From positions 80,496 to 144,495 of the forward strand of contig JAMFTG010000306.1 in assembly GCA_023974075.1 (NCBI GenBank): a DNA stretch of 64,000 nucleotides. Reading direction: 5' to 3'. Shown here one piece after another: positions 53,243 through 64,000 of the stretch; position 1 is the stretch's first letter; each line of letters starts with the position of its first letter. The stretch is from Chaenocephalus aceratus. Its lineage: Eukaryota > Chordata > Actinopteri > Perciformes > Channichthyidae. A program made the position numbers and the translations under genes. Below the pieces are notes generated by a model. That model did no database searches. It was not told where the DNA came from and was given only the letters and a program-made list of their open reading frames with translations.

Positions 53243-54065
53243 CAGCGACGTGCAGACAGGGGAAGCAGAGCCTCACCCGTCATAGTCCAATTTAACGGAA
53301 AAAACAACTAAAGAAAAACTAAATAGTAATAATAATAAAATGTCTGCACTGATCTGTGTTGTAAGTGTGATTTCAATCGCTTTTTATATTCAAAATCAGC
53401 AAATTGGCTGAGCTCCGCTACAATTAGCCTACATGGGAGCGATGAGAAGGGAGGCAGGGACGAGCTCTGCCTCACTAAGCCCACAGAAACTGGCTGGAAA
53501 GCGGCCCTAAGCGCATGCCTGCACCGTCTCCCTGTATGTCACCAATGTAATGTTTGTAGATCCCTTTAGTACATGTGTCCTCGCCATCCATAGTCTCTAA
53601 ATAACTTATTTCACGTTTATATGATATTTAGGCTCGCTGGTCTCATCGTACAACGGCAATGAGCAAGCACCAGGAGAGGCAGCCATAACCTCTGCTGCAC
53701 TGAAGGGGGCGCACGTGAGCCCACAGGTTCTTGTTGCTACTGTTATTCTACGCAGAGACGGTAGACGCAAACAACAAGCTAGACTTTTGAAACTAGAGGA
53801 AGATAAGGAGGTTTGTTGTCCAGAAGGAGAGCATGGACTTCATCTTCAAGTCAAGGTAAGACCACAATTGTAATGAACATGGGATCTTACTCAGAGAGAA
53901 CAATCCAATATTTAGATTTTGGGTATCCTTTTGTTGAACGGTCTGTTTAAAGTGAATAGAAGCATCAGACTAAAAAAGCTTTTGAAAATAACAGAATATT
54001 TCGATTAAGGTGAAAATATAATATTTGTAAATCTCACCAGCCACGAACCTCACCGCACGTCACTG
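53243..54065. mobile_element. hAT-like element, 823 bp, exact 8-bp target duplication
   Basis: Ends CAGCGACGTGC and GCACGTCACTG, flanked by ATATTTAC at 53235-53242 and 54066-54073. Subterminal blocks GCAGAGCCTCACC and CCACGAACCTCACCGC. No transposase frame. It ends 255 bp from exon W3. Confidence 0.93.
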
Positions 54066-54320
54066 ATATTTACTGTGTTTGTGCTCAACTAAGCTAAACT
54101 AATTGATCTAATGCACGTACCAAAACCCACAGATGAAATGATGACACCAATGTTCTCACCCAACTCGAGGTTAGAAATCAAACATTTGCACAAAACAAAA
54201 TGTCATAAAGAGACACAAGCTTTGATTAACCACCCAGTTTTTAAAACACCAAGAAAAAACATAAAATTGGCAGATGCGATGCATGCAATGAAAAAAAGTC
54301 TGTCTTTTAAAAGCACTTAC

Positions 54321-54379
54321 CACTGAAATGCGTTGAAATGGAAGTAAACCATGCCAAGGCCATATAAAAAGGCAGCATT
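54321..54379 (-). CDS. kdm6a: KDM6A/UTX-family exon W3
   Basis: A 59-nt exon: acceptor CAG ending at 54380, donor GTAAGTGC from 54320. It encodes [19 protein letters not shown] plus two bases of the following Trp codon, matching the first helix of the second UTX TPR. It follows W2 in phase. Intron W2-W3 is about 4.9 kb and carries the nested hAT pair at 57247-58657, two LINE 3' ends and a 72-bp minisatellite. Confidence 0.93.
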
Positions 54380-54535
54380 CTGAAAAAAAGAATGATAGAA
54401 AATGGTTACAAAAAGCAATATTAGACTTCAACACCTGTAAAATCAAAAGTTAACTAAAAAAGCGGCGAGGAGTTGACAGTATGACAAACATATCACAAGA
54501 TATTGATTTTAACATGATATAATAAATAACAATCA

Positions 54536-55331
54536 AGGCTATAAAGGAACTACAGCACGGTCACATGACTTCACGTCACCACCGCTAAGCTAAAGGTGGC
54601 TAACGTTGGGCTATAAAGGAACTACAGCACGGTCACATGACTTCACGTCCCCACCGCTAAGCTAAAGGAGGCTAACGTTGGGCTATAAAGGAACTACAGC
54701 ACGGTCACATGACTTCACGTCACCACCGCTAAGCTAAAGGCGGCTAATGTTGGGCTATAAAGGAACTACAGCACGGTCACATGACTTCACGTCTCCACCG
54801 CTAAGCTAAAGGCGGCTAATGTTGGGCTATAAAGGAACTACAGCACGGTCACATGACTTCACGACTCCACCGCTAAGCTAAAGGTGGCTAATGTTGGGCT
54901 ATAAAGGAACTACAGCACGGTCACATGACTTCACGTCTCCACCGCTAAGCTAAAGGCGGCTAATGTTGGGCTATAAAGGAACTACAGCACGGTCACATGA
55001 CTTCACGTCTCCACCGCTAAGCTAAAGGCGGCTAATGTTGGGCTATAAAGGAACTACAGCACGGTCACATGACTTCACATCACCACCGCTAAGCTAAAGG
55101 AGGCTAATGTTGGGCTATAAAGGAACTACAGCACGGTCACATGACTTCACGTCACCACCGCTAAGCTAAAGGCGGCTAATGTTGGGCTATAAAGGAACTA
55201 CAGCACGGTCACATGACTTCACGTCAACACCGCTAAGCTAAAGGTGGCTAATGCTGGGCTATAAAGGAACTACAGCACGGTCACATGACTTCACGTCAAC
55301 ACCGCTAAGCTAAAGGTGGCTAATGTTGGGC
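54536..55331. repeat. 72-bp minisatellite, about 11 copies
   Basis: The same 72-bp unit as at 8505-8955 (GGCTATAAAGGAACTACAGC, ACGGTCACATGACTTCACGT). Its right flank (55331-55490) also matches 8956-9110, so the two loci are copies of one element with different array lengths. Confidence 0.95.
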
Positions 55332-56042
55332 GTGATTACTTTTAGTCGTCTCATTTAGACTCTTGTTAGCTACCACTGTTTTTAAATTCACCAGTGGGGT
55401 ATTTACTGACATATTCTATGTCGTAGAATAAAATCTCTTCCGCTTGTGTTAACCACAGACCTTATTTCAGGCTAACAACAACACATTCAATGACTTTGAG
55501 AAGATCTTGAAGTGGTAAAACGACTAATTTCTGCAGCTCTCTGTGCTTTTCCACGATAAACATAATTATGTTGACCCATCTTTCGCGTTAGGAGCCCACT
55601 TATAGCCTTATTTGGTCAACCCCATCAACTCAGGCTACTCTACGTCACTACTGCTCCAGAAACAGCATCATTACCCAGCGAGGGCTGGCCCGCACCCTCG
55701 CTGCTCTGTAGAAACCTGTAACACTGAAGAGCTGTCAGGTCCGATCCCATCCAGCTCTCAGCACCTCCGTCTAATGGCCACTCCAAACACGGAAACATCA
55801 AACTAAAGCGAGCCTATTCATCCACACTGAGATCATGCAGAGGACAAGCTGGACGCCATCACATCACAGCTGATCGGACCATTTAACTCCAGGCCGTGAG
55901 CAGACACTGTGGGCCATTTAAACGGAGGAAAATACGTGTGCATATGATACTAAAACATTGAAATAGGCACAATATAAGATGCAGCTAAGCTAAATGCCGT
56001 CTAGCTGAGTTAACTGAAGGCCAACCAAAACCATAACTTAAT
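55332..56042. other. Array flank and unassigned intron
   Basis: 55332-55490 is the element flank shared with 8956-9110 (CACCAGTGGGGTATTTACT). 55491-56042 is unassigned. Confidence 0.6.
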
Positions 56043-56149
56043 ATGTATTGTTTAACCTTTATTAGAATGATGACGTTTTTATTACTATTATCTTTTTATT
56101 TCTGTTGTGCGTACCTATATGTTCACTTTGAATCGATGCAACAATATAA

Positions 56150-56460
56150 AACACCAAAAAACAGTTGTCTCGTATCATTATTCCACCGAGGTCTTCAAAA
56201 CCGGCCTTCAGACCCTCTTCTTTCGGCAGGCCTTCGAATAAACTTTGAGCACGGTACACCTGGAGTACTGCCATTTTTATCCGACTTTTATTTTTGTACT
56301 CTATTTTATATTTTATTTTTTGATTTCTTATTATTATTACTTTTATTTGTCTTTTATTATCTCAAAGCGTATCAGTATCCCTTGTTGTGAAGCACTTCGA
56401 GATTTGTCTTGGCAGATGAGAAGCGCTATATAAATTAAATATATTATCATTATCATTGTG
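56150..56460 (+). mobile_element. L2/Maui-type LINE 3' end
   Basis: 56185-56241 encodes TEVFKTGLQTLFFRQAFE then a stop, the usual last residues of L2-type LINE ORF2. A T-rich 3' UTR follows, then AAGCACTTCGAGATTTG and GAAGCGCTATATAAATTAAA, with a TATTATCAT tail. Confidence 0.85.
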
Positions 56461-56519
56461 TCTCGTAACCTGTTAAATGTTATATTTAGCTGCATCCTTT
56501 TAAAGTTCTTAACAAATAA

Positions 56520-56640
56520 TCTGAGGGGAATTTCTTGCTGTTTATTTGTACCTTGTGATGTGTCGCCATGTGGTAAAGCACTTTGAGCTGCACGTGCTGT
56601 ATGAAAAGTGCTATATAAATATTATTAATGTATCAATTAA
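56520..56640 (+). mobile_element. LINE 3' end fragment
   Basis: GTAAAGCACTTTGAGCTGCA and AAAAGTGCTATATAAATATT are the conserved 3' end of an L2/CR1-type LINE; 5'-truncated to about 120 bp. Confidence 0.8.
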
Positions 56641-57238
56641 TAACATTTTGGAAGATATGACAAACCAAAAATCTGTTGGTCACAATTCAATAAAAACTAA
56701 AATTGGGCATTACAGTGAGGCACAACGCTGTGGCTAGCTTCGACAGAAAGCACCAACACGAGTCTGACTGACATTAATGTTGCCTTTCATTAAGTTCTGC
56801 ATTTCCCCATAAAGGAAGGATGATGTAGCAATGTTCACACGATGCTTTTCTTGCGCATTACTGCTTTAATTATTGCTCGGACAAAGCGTTAAATCCATTA
56901 TAGCATGGGTATGGCTGCAGTGGCTAACTTTACTGCCCCATTCACGGCATCGTAAAGACACACAGGTCTTGAACCTGCGATCAGGTGACAGAAGTGTGAC
57001 CGATAACCCTACAGGAGTTCAGCTAAAACAGTAGCTTTAAACGCTCAGACAGTAAAACCATGTCAACCACTAAAGCAGTCCGTCTCAAAGGATCAGACAG
57101 AATGGGTGCCTGGTCTTTTTGCACTGGACAAGTTTCTGCAGGAGTGCCATGAAAGCCTCACGTTAAAAAAAAGACTGGGAGCGAAAGACGTCACTGGTGT
57201 TTTCTCCAGCCTCTTGGATGACTTGAGGGTTCTGCGGT
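56641..57238. other. Intron, nothing recognised
   Basis: No identified element. Confidence 0.5.
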
Positions 57239-57876
57239 ATCGACGATAGGGATGCATACCGGTATCTGGTATTACCGAAATACCGGTTACTGGTGGCTAC
57301 GGTATACCGTACCGAAATCAGATCCGATTTCGATACTTTAAAAAAAAGAATTCAATTTTTGAAATTTACTTTTAAAAGCGAGTCCGCGGCCCGTGACGAG
57401 ATGGCGGTGTTATAAATTAGATTGCATCGTTGTTCTTCATATGTTATGTATTTTTATTGTTTGTTCAATACTAGAAAGGTAAAAGTCCCACAAATGAACG
57501 GTGATGGGATTTGTTTTCTCTCACCAGTGACGGCAGATGTTGATTTTTGTTTGTGCAATGCCGAGATCTCATGACCTTTATTCTATTATGTATTTGTTCT
57601 CTAGTCAAATCTCAGGTTTAACATTAATTATAACGGTGCTATAGCGCGGTCTGTTTGCATTGACAAGATGTGCTATTCACGCGGCACACCTGATGGCGGG
57701 TGATATTGATAAGATATTAAGATATTCCATAATCGGTCTTCTTCATATTTTTAATATATTTCTCATTGTTTGTTCAGTACTAAAAGGTCCAAGAAGTCCC
57801 ACAATTTAATTTAATATTCATTTGACATGTCAACTATACCGTAAAGCGCTTCATGGGAGTAATTGTGGGATGATAG

Positions 57877-58579
57877 TAGGGATGCCAGCGATTATTCGTT
57901 ACAGTCTCCATAATCGAATATTATTTTTAAAAATCGATTTTATTTATATATATTTTTTTTATTATTTATGTTTTTTTTTTTCTGGCTTAGTTTCAACCAA
58001 AATATATATAAATATATATATGCTAATAATAGTAATAGTATTAATAATTGTAAATGGCCATTGGTCACACCACCAGTTTGTTTTACTGTAAACTTGGAGG
58101 AAGCCTGCGTGCAGCGCAGACTGCTGCTGCAGCACGCTACACACCGACCCGCCCCCTCTCCCTCACACGTGCGACTAAAGATGAACAAAGCGGCAGGTAA
58201 AAAGAGTTCCTCCTCGTGGAACTACCTCGAACTTACAAGTCCGAAGGAAGTTAAATGCAAGCTCTGCGAAAAGACGTTGGTCTATCACAACTCAACCTCA
58301 ACAATGCGTTCGCATTTGAGTGCGTAGCACGCCAGAGAGGTTACAGAGAAAGACGCAGCACAGCCGGCCATTACCAACTTCACTTCAAGGCCACGTCGTT
58401 GTGATGACATGCTTGTTTGTTGTTTGTACTGTTAAACATGTTCCAGTAAAGAAAACAACGGAATTCTTTTTTTATTTTTCTCTCCCGCGGGGGGGGGGGG
58501 GTCGGTCGAATAATCGATTATTATTCGCCAGGGCTGCCGAATAATCGATTTTGATCATGGTCAGTTTCTGGCAACCCTA
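57877..58579 (+). mobile_element. Nested hAT element with BED-finger remnant
   Basis: Ends TAGGGATGCCAGCGATTATT and TTTCTGGCAACCCTA. Flanking GATGATAG (57869-57876) and GATGATAC (58580-58587) agree at seven of eight. 703 bp, with both termini intact. It has a G-run at about 58489-58501 that is absent from the sister copies. Confidence 0.93.
58181..58327 (+). pseudogene. hAT BED-finger fragment ending in a stop
   Basis: Same frame as 44842-45096 (MNKAAGKKSSSSWNYLELTS, CKLCEKTLVY, MRSHLSA), but a TAG replaces the Lys codon before the last His ligand, so the finger is cut short. Confidence 0.88.
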
Positions 58580-58657
58580 GATGATACATTTTCAAAGTAT
58601 CACGATATGTATCGGTATCGGTATCGTTCAGTGGTATCGGTATCATATGCATCCCTA

Positions 58658-59307
58658 ATCGACGACATACAACTATTTCAAGCTAACATCAGCTCACCTT
58701 CAACTTCTCCCAAAACACATCGGAGCCTCAACTACTTTCTATCCTGAGAAGCTGTTGACTAACATCCATAATAGATTCAAGAGACCGACATCTCGTCCAG
58801 TCTTTCCATCCCGAGCAATACATTTTAATAGAGTCCACTTTGTCAGCATTCAATGTACAGTTCAACCATTCTGTATATAGAGTGTCTGGAGATGTTTACA
58901 TTTACAGAATAAAGAATAAAGACCTTTAACATGTGGTTTTTTATAGCTAAACTGTCCGACTTGTTCACTTCACATCTAATCTTGTGTTTCCCTTGATTGG
59001 ACTAAACCATATAAAAGTGAAGATGGCTGCAGGTCAACCGACCATCACCGGGATGAATAGCAAGTGTTGGTGTCTGTGATTTCGATAAAACGATGTCCGA
59101 CGGTGAAGACAACTTGTTTTTAAACCAAAATGTTGACTCGATGACTTCCAGCCAATGGCTCAAGCTTTTTAAGTGAAAACTGCCGTGGTTTGTGAAGTAA
59201 ACAACAGAGTACACAAAGGACAGCTTTGATGATTGAAAATAATAGTGGCTTCCCAACAAACAGTGCCAGTAATATTCAATGTTGTATGGAGAATAGTGAA
59301 AGCTCAC
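58658..59307. other. Intron next to exon W2, nothing recognised
   Basis: No transposon end or array identified. Confidence 0.5.
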
Positions 59308-59357
59308 CTTCCAGTAGTCCGTCTGTAAACTGAAGTACCTCTGGTATGCAGATAATG
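59308..59357 (-). CDS. kdm6a: KDM6A/UTX-family exon W2
   Basis: A 50-nt exon between acceptor TTTTCCCAG (ending at 59358) and donor GTGAGC (from 59307). With the last base of W1 it encodes ALSAYQRYFSLQTDYWK, 17 residues, almost identical to the UTX family. It supplies the second helix of the first TPR and the start of the next linker. The W1/W2 junction splits an alanine codon (G/CA). The exon ends in phase 0. Intron W1-W2 is about 1.9 kb and holds a BED-type hAT copy and an inverted tRNA-SINE. Confidence 0.93.
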
Positions 59358-59675
59358 CTGGGAAAATGGTGAGATACAGAAAGAGGAGAGAAACACGAGA
59401 CAATGAAAAGTTAGTTACAACATTGAATGATTAAGATATTCATCTCAGGGCATAATGTCTAACCAGAATGAATGCTTTGACGGCAGGTTTTTAGCAGTTA
59501 ATCAAAATAAGGACTGTAAAAACACACACTATCTTACACCTCGTGAAAAACTATCAAGCCACTATTTACTCTATTCTTCATTTGGATCCCTGTTAGTTTC
59601 CATAAAGTGCTCCCTGATCTCGCCGGGGTTACAAGGACACTTTAAAAGCACACAGGTCTCAACACTACATTCCAT

Positions 59676-59840
59676 CACATGACACTCGTTAGACGCTTTT
59701 CTCCAAAGCGACTCACACACTCGATACTGAGGACAATCCCCACAGGAGCACTTTGGGGTGAATGCTGACTGCAGTGGGGTTTGAACCCTGACCGGAACAC
59801 CAACGCACAACCCACTGCACCACACGCCTCCACTAACTTT
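59676..59840 (-). mobile_element. tRNA-derived SINE, uninterrupted copy
   Basis: On the minus strand: a B-box-like GGGTTCAAACCCC, then CACTGCAGTCAGCATTCACC, GTGCTCCTGTGGGGATTG and the tail CGCTTTGGAGAAAAGCGTCT. It shows the unbroken sequence at the site where Tc1 entered the relative at 4116-5113. Confidence 0.85.
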
Positions 59841-60040
59841 TAAAAGGGTGGCAACCAGGCATCAGTTCTGGTTGCCCAACTGAACATACGGTTAGGTATT
59901 AAGATACGATTAAACGTTGGCTTAATGATAACAGGACTAGCAGCTGAACCAAACCCTGACTGTCAATTCCAGTGCGGCGTTATCTGGTTCCTGTTCCGAC
60001 TGCTATAACCTGAATATCACCAATGCAACAAATACTTGAT

Positions 60041-60840
60041 AGAGATGTCCCGATCCGATCAGGTGATCGGGGATCGGAGCCGATCACGTGATTTTCAAAA
60101 GATCGGAATCGGGAGAAATAAATCGGGGACCGGGATTTATTTTTTATAAAATATTTTTATTATTTTATTTCATGTTACAAAACAAAAATGACCATGTTCA
60201 CGTCTTAAAGTCATCCTGAGGACTTAGATTTGGTTTAAATTACTACAACATCATGTATGTGTTGCTTTCTTTGGGCTTGTTTTCAGACCTGCTTATTTCT
60301 CTCAAAGCAACAGAGTGGGCGCAGTGTCTAATAGCAGCAGCAAGCTAACGAGAGGCTACGTTCAGCTGGTGACTCGGGAGTCGGGACGGAGAAAATGTCA
60401 GGAGTTTGGAAGTAGTATATGAAATTGAAAGCGAAGGCAGTGTAACAGCCAGATGCAATGTTTGCAAGGCAGAGGTTCCGCGTGGTGGAAAGAACAGAGC
60501 TACGTTCAACACGACCAATCTAACACGCCACCTGAGAAACAAACACCAACAACAACACGGCGAGTACACAGCGGCCCACTCGGGGAACGGCACTGAAACA
60601 ACCGACACTTTCAGAGACTTTAAAAGGAAAGAGAAACTGCCCCAGAACAGAGAAAAGGCCAAATAACAGCCAAGATAGCTGAGTTCATCGCGTTGGATGA
60701 CCAGCCGTTATCGGTTACCTTTTTTTCTCTTAATGCAATGCATAAAGATCGGATCGGGAAAAATCGGTATCGGCAGATTGTCAAAATCAAATGATCGGAA
60801 TCGGATCGGGAGCAAAAACAGGTGATCGGGACATCCCTAA
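60041..60840 (+). mobile_element. hAT element with BED-finger remnant, copy 2
   Basis: Ends AGAGATGTCCCGATCCGAT and GATCGGGACATCCCTAA, flanked by the exact octamer TACTTGAT (60033-60040 and 60841-60848). 800 bp, internally deleted. Same family as 39864-40653. Confidence 0.95.
60394..60666 (+). pseudogene. hAT BED-finger fragment, early stop
   Basis: The start MSGVWK is followed by TAG, and a 2-nt length difference shifts the frame relative to 40216-40485. Downstream the finger is intact: ARCNVCKAEVPRG and LTRHLRNKH keep both Cys and both His. Its damage is therefore the reverse of copy 1's. Confidence 0.85.
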
Positions 60841-60848
60841 TACTTGAT

Positions 60849-61230
60849 GTACGTATTTCGGGCTGTAGTTTTGGTCTTGAACATTTTTTACATGTTAAAA
60901 GTTGTTGCCGCATATAACGGCACTAAATGGGATGCGTTCAAGATTCAAGGCTTTTATTGTCATAACAGCTACAGTGTAGTTATGACAATTAAAGTCTTAG
61001 GTCACAGGCTCCTCCAACAGTGCAACACAATACAACAGATACAATGGTTGCTAATTTCTAAGAATGCAGTATCAATCAAACAAGATCAAAGGCAAAACAA
61101 GATCAAAGGCAAAACAAGCCAAATAAAGACATCATGAAATTATAAATTGATCCCGAGATGGAGATTTAAGAAGAAGGTGTGGGGTGTAAGGAAACAAGAG
61201 GCAGGAGGATTTACACATGGAGACTCTCAC
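60849..61230. other. Intron W1-W2, short retroelement tail
   Basis: 60935-61000 (AAGATTCAAGGCTTTTATTG, AGTTATGACAATTAAAG) resembles an inverted retroelement 3' end. A 17-bp direct repeat (AGATCAAAGGCAAAACA) occurs twice at 61084-61116. Confidence 0.5.
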
Positions 61231-61339
61231 CTTTCTGATAGTCCTCCAGCAGCAGGTTGAAGTGGCCCAGCTGACAGAAAACGTCCGGGTCCACTTTGCC
61301 CTCTGCTTTCAGGATGAGGGCATCGTAGCAGCTGACAGC
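61231..61339 (-). CDS. kdm6a: KDM6A/UTX-family exon W1 (first TPR begins)
   Basis: Internal exon of a UTX-type H3K27me3/me2 demethylase, a nuclear Fe(II)/2-oxoglutarate JmjC enzyme of COMPASS-like MLL3/4 complexes. On the minus strand it runs from an acceptor (pyrimidine tract then CAG, 61342-61340) to a donor GTGAGAGT below 61231. It is 109 nt: 36 codons plus one base. The translation starts [14 protein letters not shown] and contains [16 protein letters not shown], which matches the start of the UTX TPR region (about residue 76 of the human protein, from memory). It begins in phase 0, so the preceding first exon should end on a whole codon and lies beyond base 64000. The paralog (kdm6a, kdm6al or another UTX-type gene) cannot be settled from TPR exons alone. 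Confidence 0.93.
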
Positions 61340-61606
61340 CTGAAGAGAGAGCAATAAGAGTGAGGCGTTAAAACACTTAAATGATTAAAACATCCTATGC
61401 AAACATCACATTATAAAGGCTTGATATGGCAACCACACTTAGATCATCGCTTGATGCTCAGCGCTGAGGAAGTGATGACACAAAGTGGCCTTTCCAAGCC
61501 TTCCAAGATTGTTTTGCATAGTCCCAGATACATGATCAATCAGTCAGTATTTTATCAACGGTCTAAACAAATTACTCAGATAATGCAGACACTGAGGAGG
61601 AATAAT

Positions 61607-62169
<563 letters not shown>

Positions 62170-62433
62170 TTTTGACTGAAGGACACCACAGACTGTGGAG
62201 GCTTTCAAAAAAGGCCTAAAAACGCATCTTTTTAGAATAGCCTTTAACTAGATTTTTAAATCCCCCACATTATGCCATGCGGGCATGAATGTCACAGCTT
62301 TTATTATGTTGTTTTAATTGTTTTTTTTATTGTTGTTTTGTTTCACCCTTTTTAATTTTGTAGCACTTTGAGTTTTGTTTACGCAAATGAAAAGTGCTCT
62401 TATAAATAAAATATATTATTATTATTATTATTC
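62170..62433 (+). mobile_element. L2/Maui-type LINE 3' end
   Basis: 62192-62251 encodes TVEAFKKGLKTHLFRIAFN then a stop, the typical ORF2 C terminus. The 3' UTR ends TAGCACTTTGAGTTTTG and AAGTGCTCTTATAAATAAAA, with a (TTA)n tail. Confidence 0.9.
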
Positions 62434-62574
62434 TTCTTTTAGCTACGAAAATGACCAAATTAGGCCTGAAAAATACTATGTCAGGCTGGTTTATAGCCAA
62501 GCTGATTGCCAGAAATGTGTTTCCAACTTAAGCAGTGTTGATCGCTAGCAGCCGACACCAGCCGGTTTAGAGGA

Positions 62575-63001
62575 CAGGGTTCATACACTTTTTTCACCAA
62601 TGATTTTTCACTGACTTCTCCATGACCTTTACCTAATTTCCATGACCAAAAACATTCCTCTTTCTCAGCGTACCACTGAAAATTGTTTATTTTAACATGG
62701 AACAGGAAAATAAGGTCTGCATATGAAACATGTTGTGCCTATCTAAAACAAATCAAATAGGCTCACTAGCTTCACGCTAAAGCAACTAAAAATCTCTCAC
62801 CGGCAAAATACCTCGTCAGCTTAAATGCCATTTTACGTTTCATTAAAATATAAATTATATTTGATGCAACTTTAGTTACATTTCCGTGACTTTTCCCAAA
62901 ACGTCTCGGAAAAATATTGTTTTCCAAAAGTTCTCCAGGGCCTGGAATTCGCATTTTGAATTTCCATGACTTTTCCAGGTTTTGAATGACTGTAAGAACC
63001 C
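62575..63001. mobile_element. DNA transposon with CAGGGTTC / GAACCCTG ends
   Basis: Left end CAGGGTTCATACACTTTTTT, right end GACTGTAAGAACCCTG. Subterminal CCATGACCTTTACC and CCATGACTTTTCCAG are typical of a common fish hAT-like repeat. Target duplication not resolved. Confidence 0.72.
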
Positions 63002-64000
63002 TGAGAGGAGCAAGGACCCAGACCAGGGGCAAATGACAGCATAAACAATCAATACAGTTTAATTTCCTAAAAGGTTCATCATCGCGACCATAAGAGGTAA
63101 TTTAACATATGATAACAAAGGTGCACCAAAAGCACAAGGCTGATGAATCAACTGGTGTGCGGAATAAGCGGCAGACAGACTGACAAACATAGGACTAAAA
63201 CACATCACTTTCCTAGGTTTACATACGGCGTATCATTTCCTTTATTTATTGTTGTCCATTAACTCTGCATCAGATGAAATAATAACTAATGCTGAACTAA
63301 TATTGTCCCTTCCTCATATTACAATGGGAGAGTATAAAGAGAGGGAACTTGGTATTAATATGAATGCATTCCAACACAGTGATCATTATTTAATGTGAAG
63401 CCGCCCTAAACATGCTTTGTTACTGAATTTCCCCTAAGGAATTAATCAAGTATGCCTTCTTCTTATTACCAGGAAAGGACTATAACACAATTAGAATTAA
63501 TAATTGTACTGTTGTATGATGTAAATAATAATAGGCCTGTATTGGCTGTTCAGGCATCATCGAGCAAAGTATGAAGGATAGACATAAAATGGCACTGAGT
63601 GCATGGCTCTAATTAACACAAGCATCATACATACACTTTTAGAAGAAAAATCCATGAGATATTATACATGTGTATGTTATGATGTGGATAGCAGGACTGC
63701 ATGTGCTTCAAGGTACAAAGGACTGCCACAAAAATGGCATTTACTGAGTGCATGTCTGAGCCTAATCTGAAAGTACACCCTAACAAAACAACCAGCTAAC
63801 CCTTCAGGAAGAAACCCAGGAGCCACATGTTGCAGACACACACCAAACACAGGCATGCTAACATGGGCTGACATACACACGGCTGCTCTGTGGGAACCGG
63901 ACACTTTGCATATAGTTAAATCCCGTTTAATAAATCGATCGCCATTGTTACGATCCCTGAAACGCATTCTACGTCATATGGTCTATGCGAATGAAGATTA
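63002..64000. other. Intron toward the 5' end of the gene, nothing recognised
   Basis: About 1 kb without a recognisable exon, array or transposon end. The gene's first exon should lie further right. Confidence 0.5.

Larger units (their letters stand above)
57247..58657. mobile_element. hAT element with a second hAT nested inside
   Basis: Ends TAGGGATGCATACCGGTAT and GGTATCATATGCATCCCTA, flanked by the exact octamer ATCGACGA at 57239-57246 and 58658-58665. Without the nested element it would be about 700 bp. Non-coding. Confidence 0.95.

Overview
The window looks like teleost fish genomic DNA, probably percomorph (low confidence at that rank). It has spliced exons with GT/AG boundaries, very long dinucleotide repeats, and fish-type transposons: hAT, TTAA-target MITEs, Tc1, L2/Maui-like LINE tails and tRNA-derived SINEs. 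No prokaryotic genes, true tRNA, rRNA or CRISPR were seen. Nearly all long open frames are read-through of (CA)n or minisatellite DNA and are not genes.

One gene explains the coding content: a UTX/KDM6A-family histone H3K27 demethylase on the minus strand. Ten internal exons (called W1 to W10 in transcript order) were mapped by splice site and reading frame: 61231-61339, 59308-59357, 54321-54379, 35167-35287, 20965-21019, 14728-14761, 10689-10783, 8167-8293, 3893-3991 and 1280-1499. Together they are 969 nt, or 323 codons, covering the eight-TPR N-terminal half. The first exon lies beyond base 64000. The linker, JmjC and zinc-binding exons lie below base 1. W6 lacks one base at its start and W7 has one extra base, so about 17 residues of TPR4 are read in a shifted frame and the frame is then restored.

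The introns make up about 98% of the window. Region by region: 1-8 kb has a hAT element, a 19-bp-TIR MITE, a Tc1 copy inside a SINE, a hAT nested in a hAT, a hAT MITE and a 280-bp (CA)n. 8-13 kb has a 72-bp minisatellite element and an inverted relative that bracket exon W7, plus large (CA)n/(TG)n tracts. 13-16 kb has a TTAA-target element carrying other insertions. 16.4-20.3 kb is a 3.5-kb array of a CpG-rich 34-bp repeat with a hAT insertion. 21-35 kb has a BED-finger hAT, several MITEs, a 1-kb (CA)n/14-mer compound array and long (CA)n tracts. 36.6-39.8 kb is a hAT-like element holding a 28-bp array. 40-50 kb has BED-finger hAT copies, a tandem duplication and two arrays of the same 37-bp unit. 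50-64 kb has SINE and LINE pieces, a second 72-bp array, nested hAT elements and the three 5'-most exons.

No new multi-gene system was found. The strongest observations are the compensated frameshift in the phase-symmetric exon pair W6/W7, the inverted repeats and GU tracts around W7, several transposon nests proven by target-site duplications (with empty sites elsewhere in the same window), and minisatellites that appear to have grown inside transposons.
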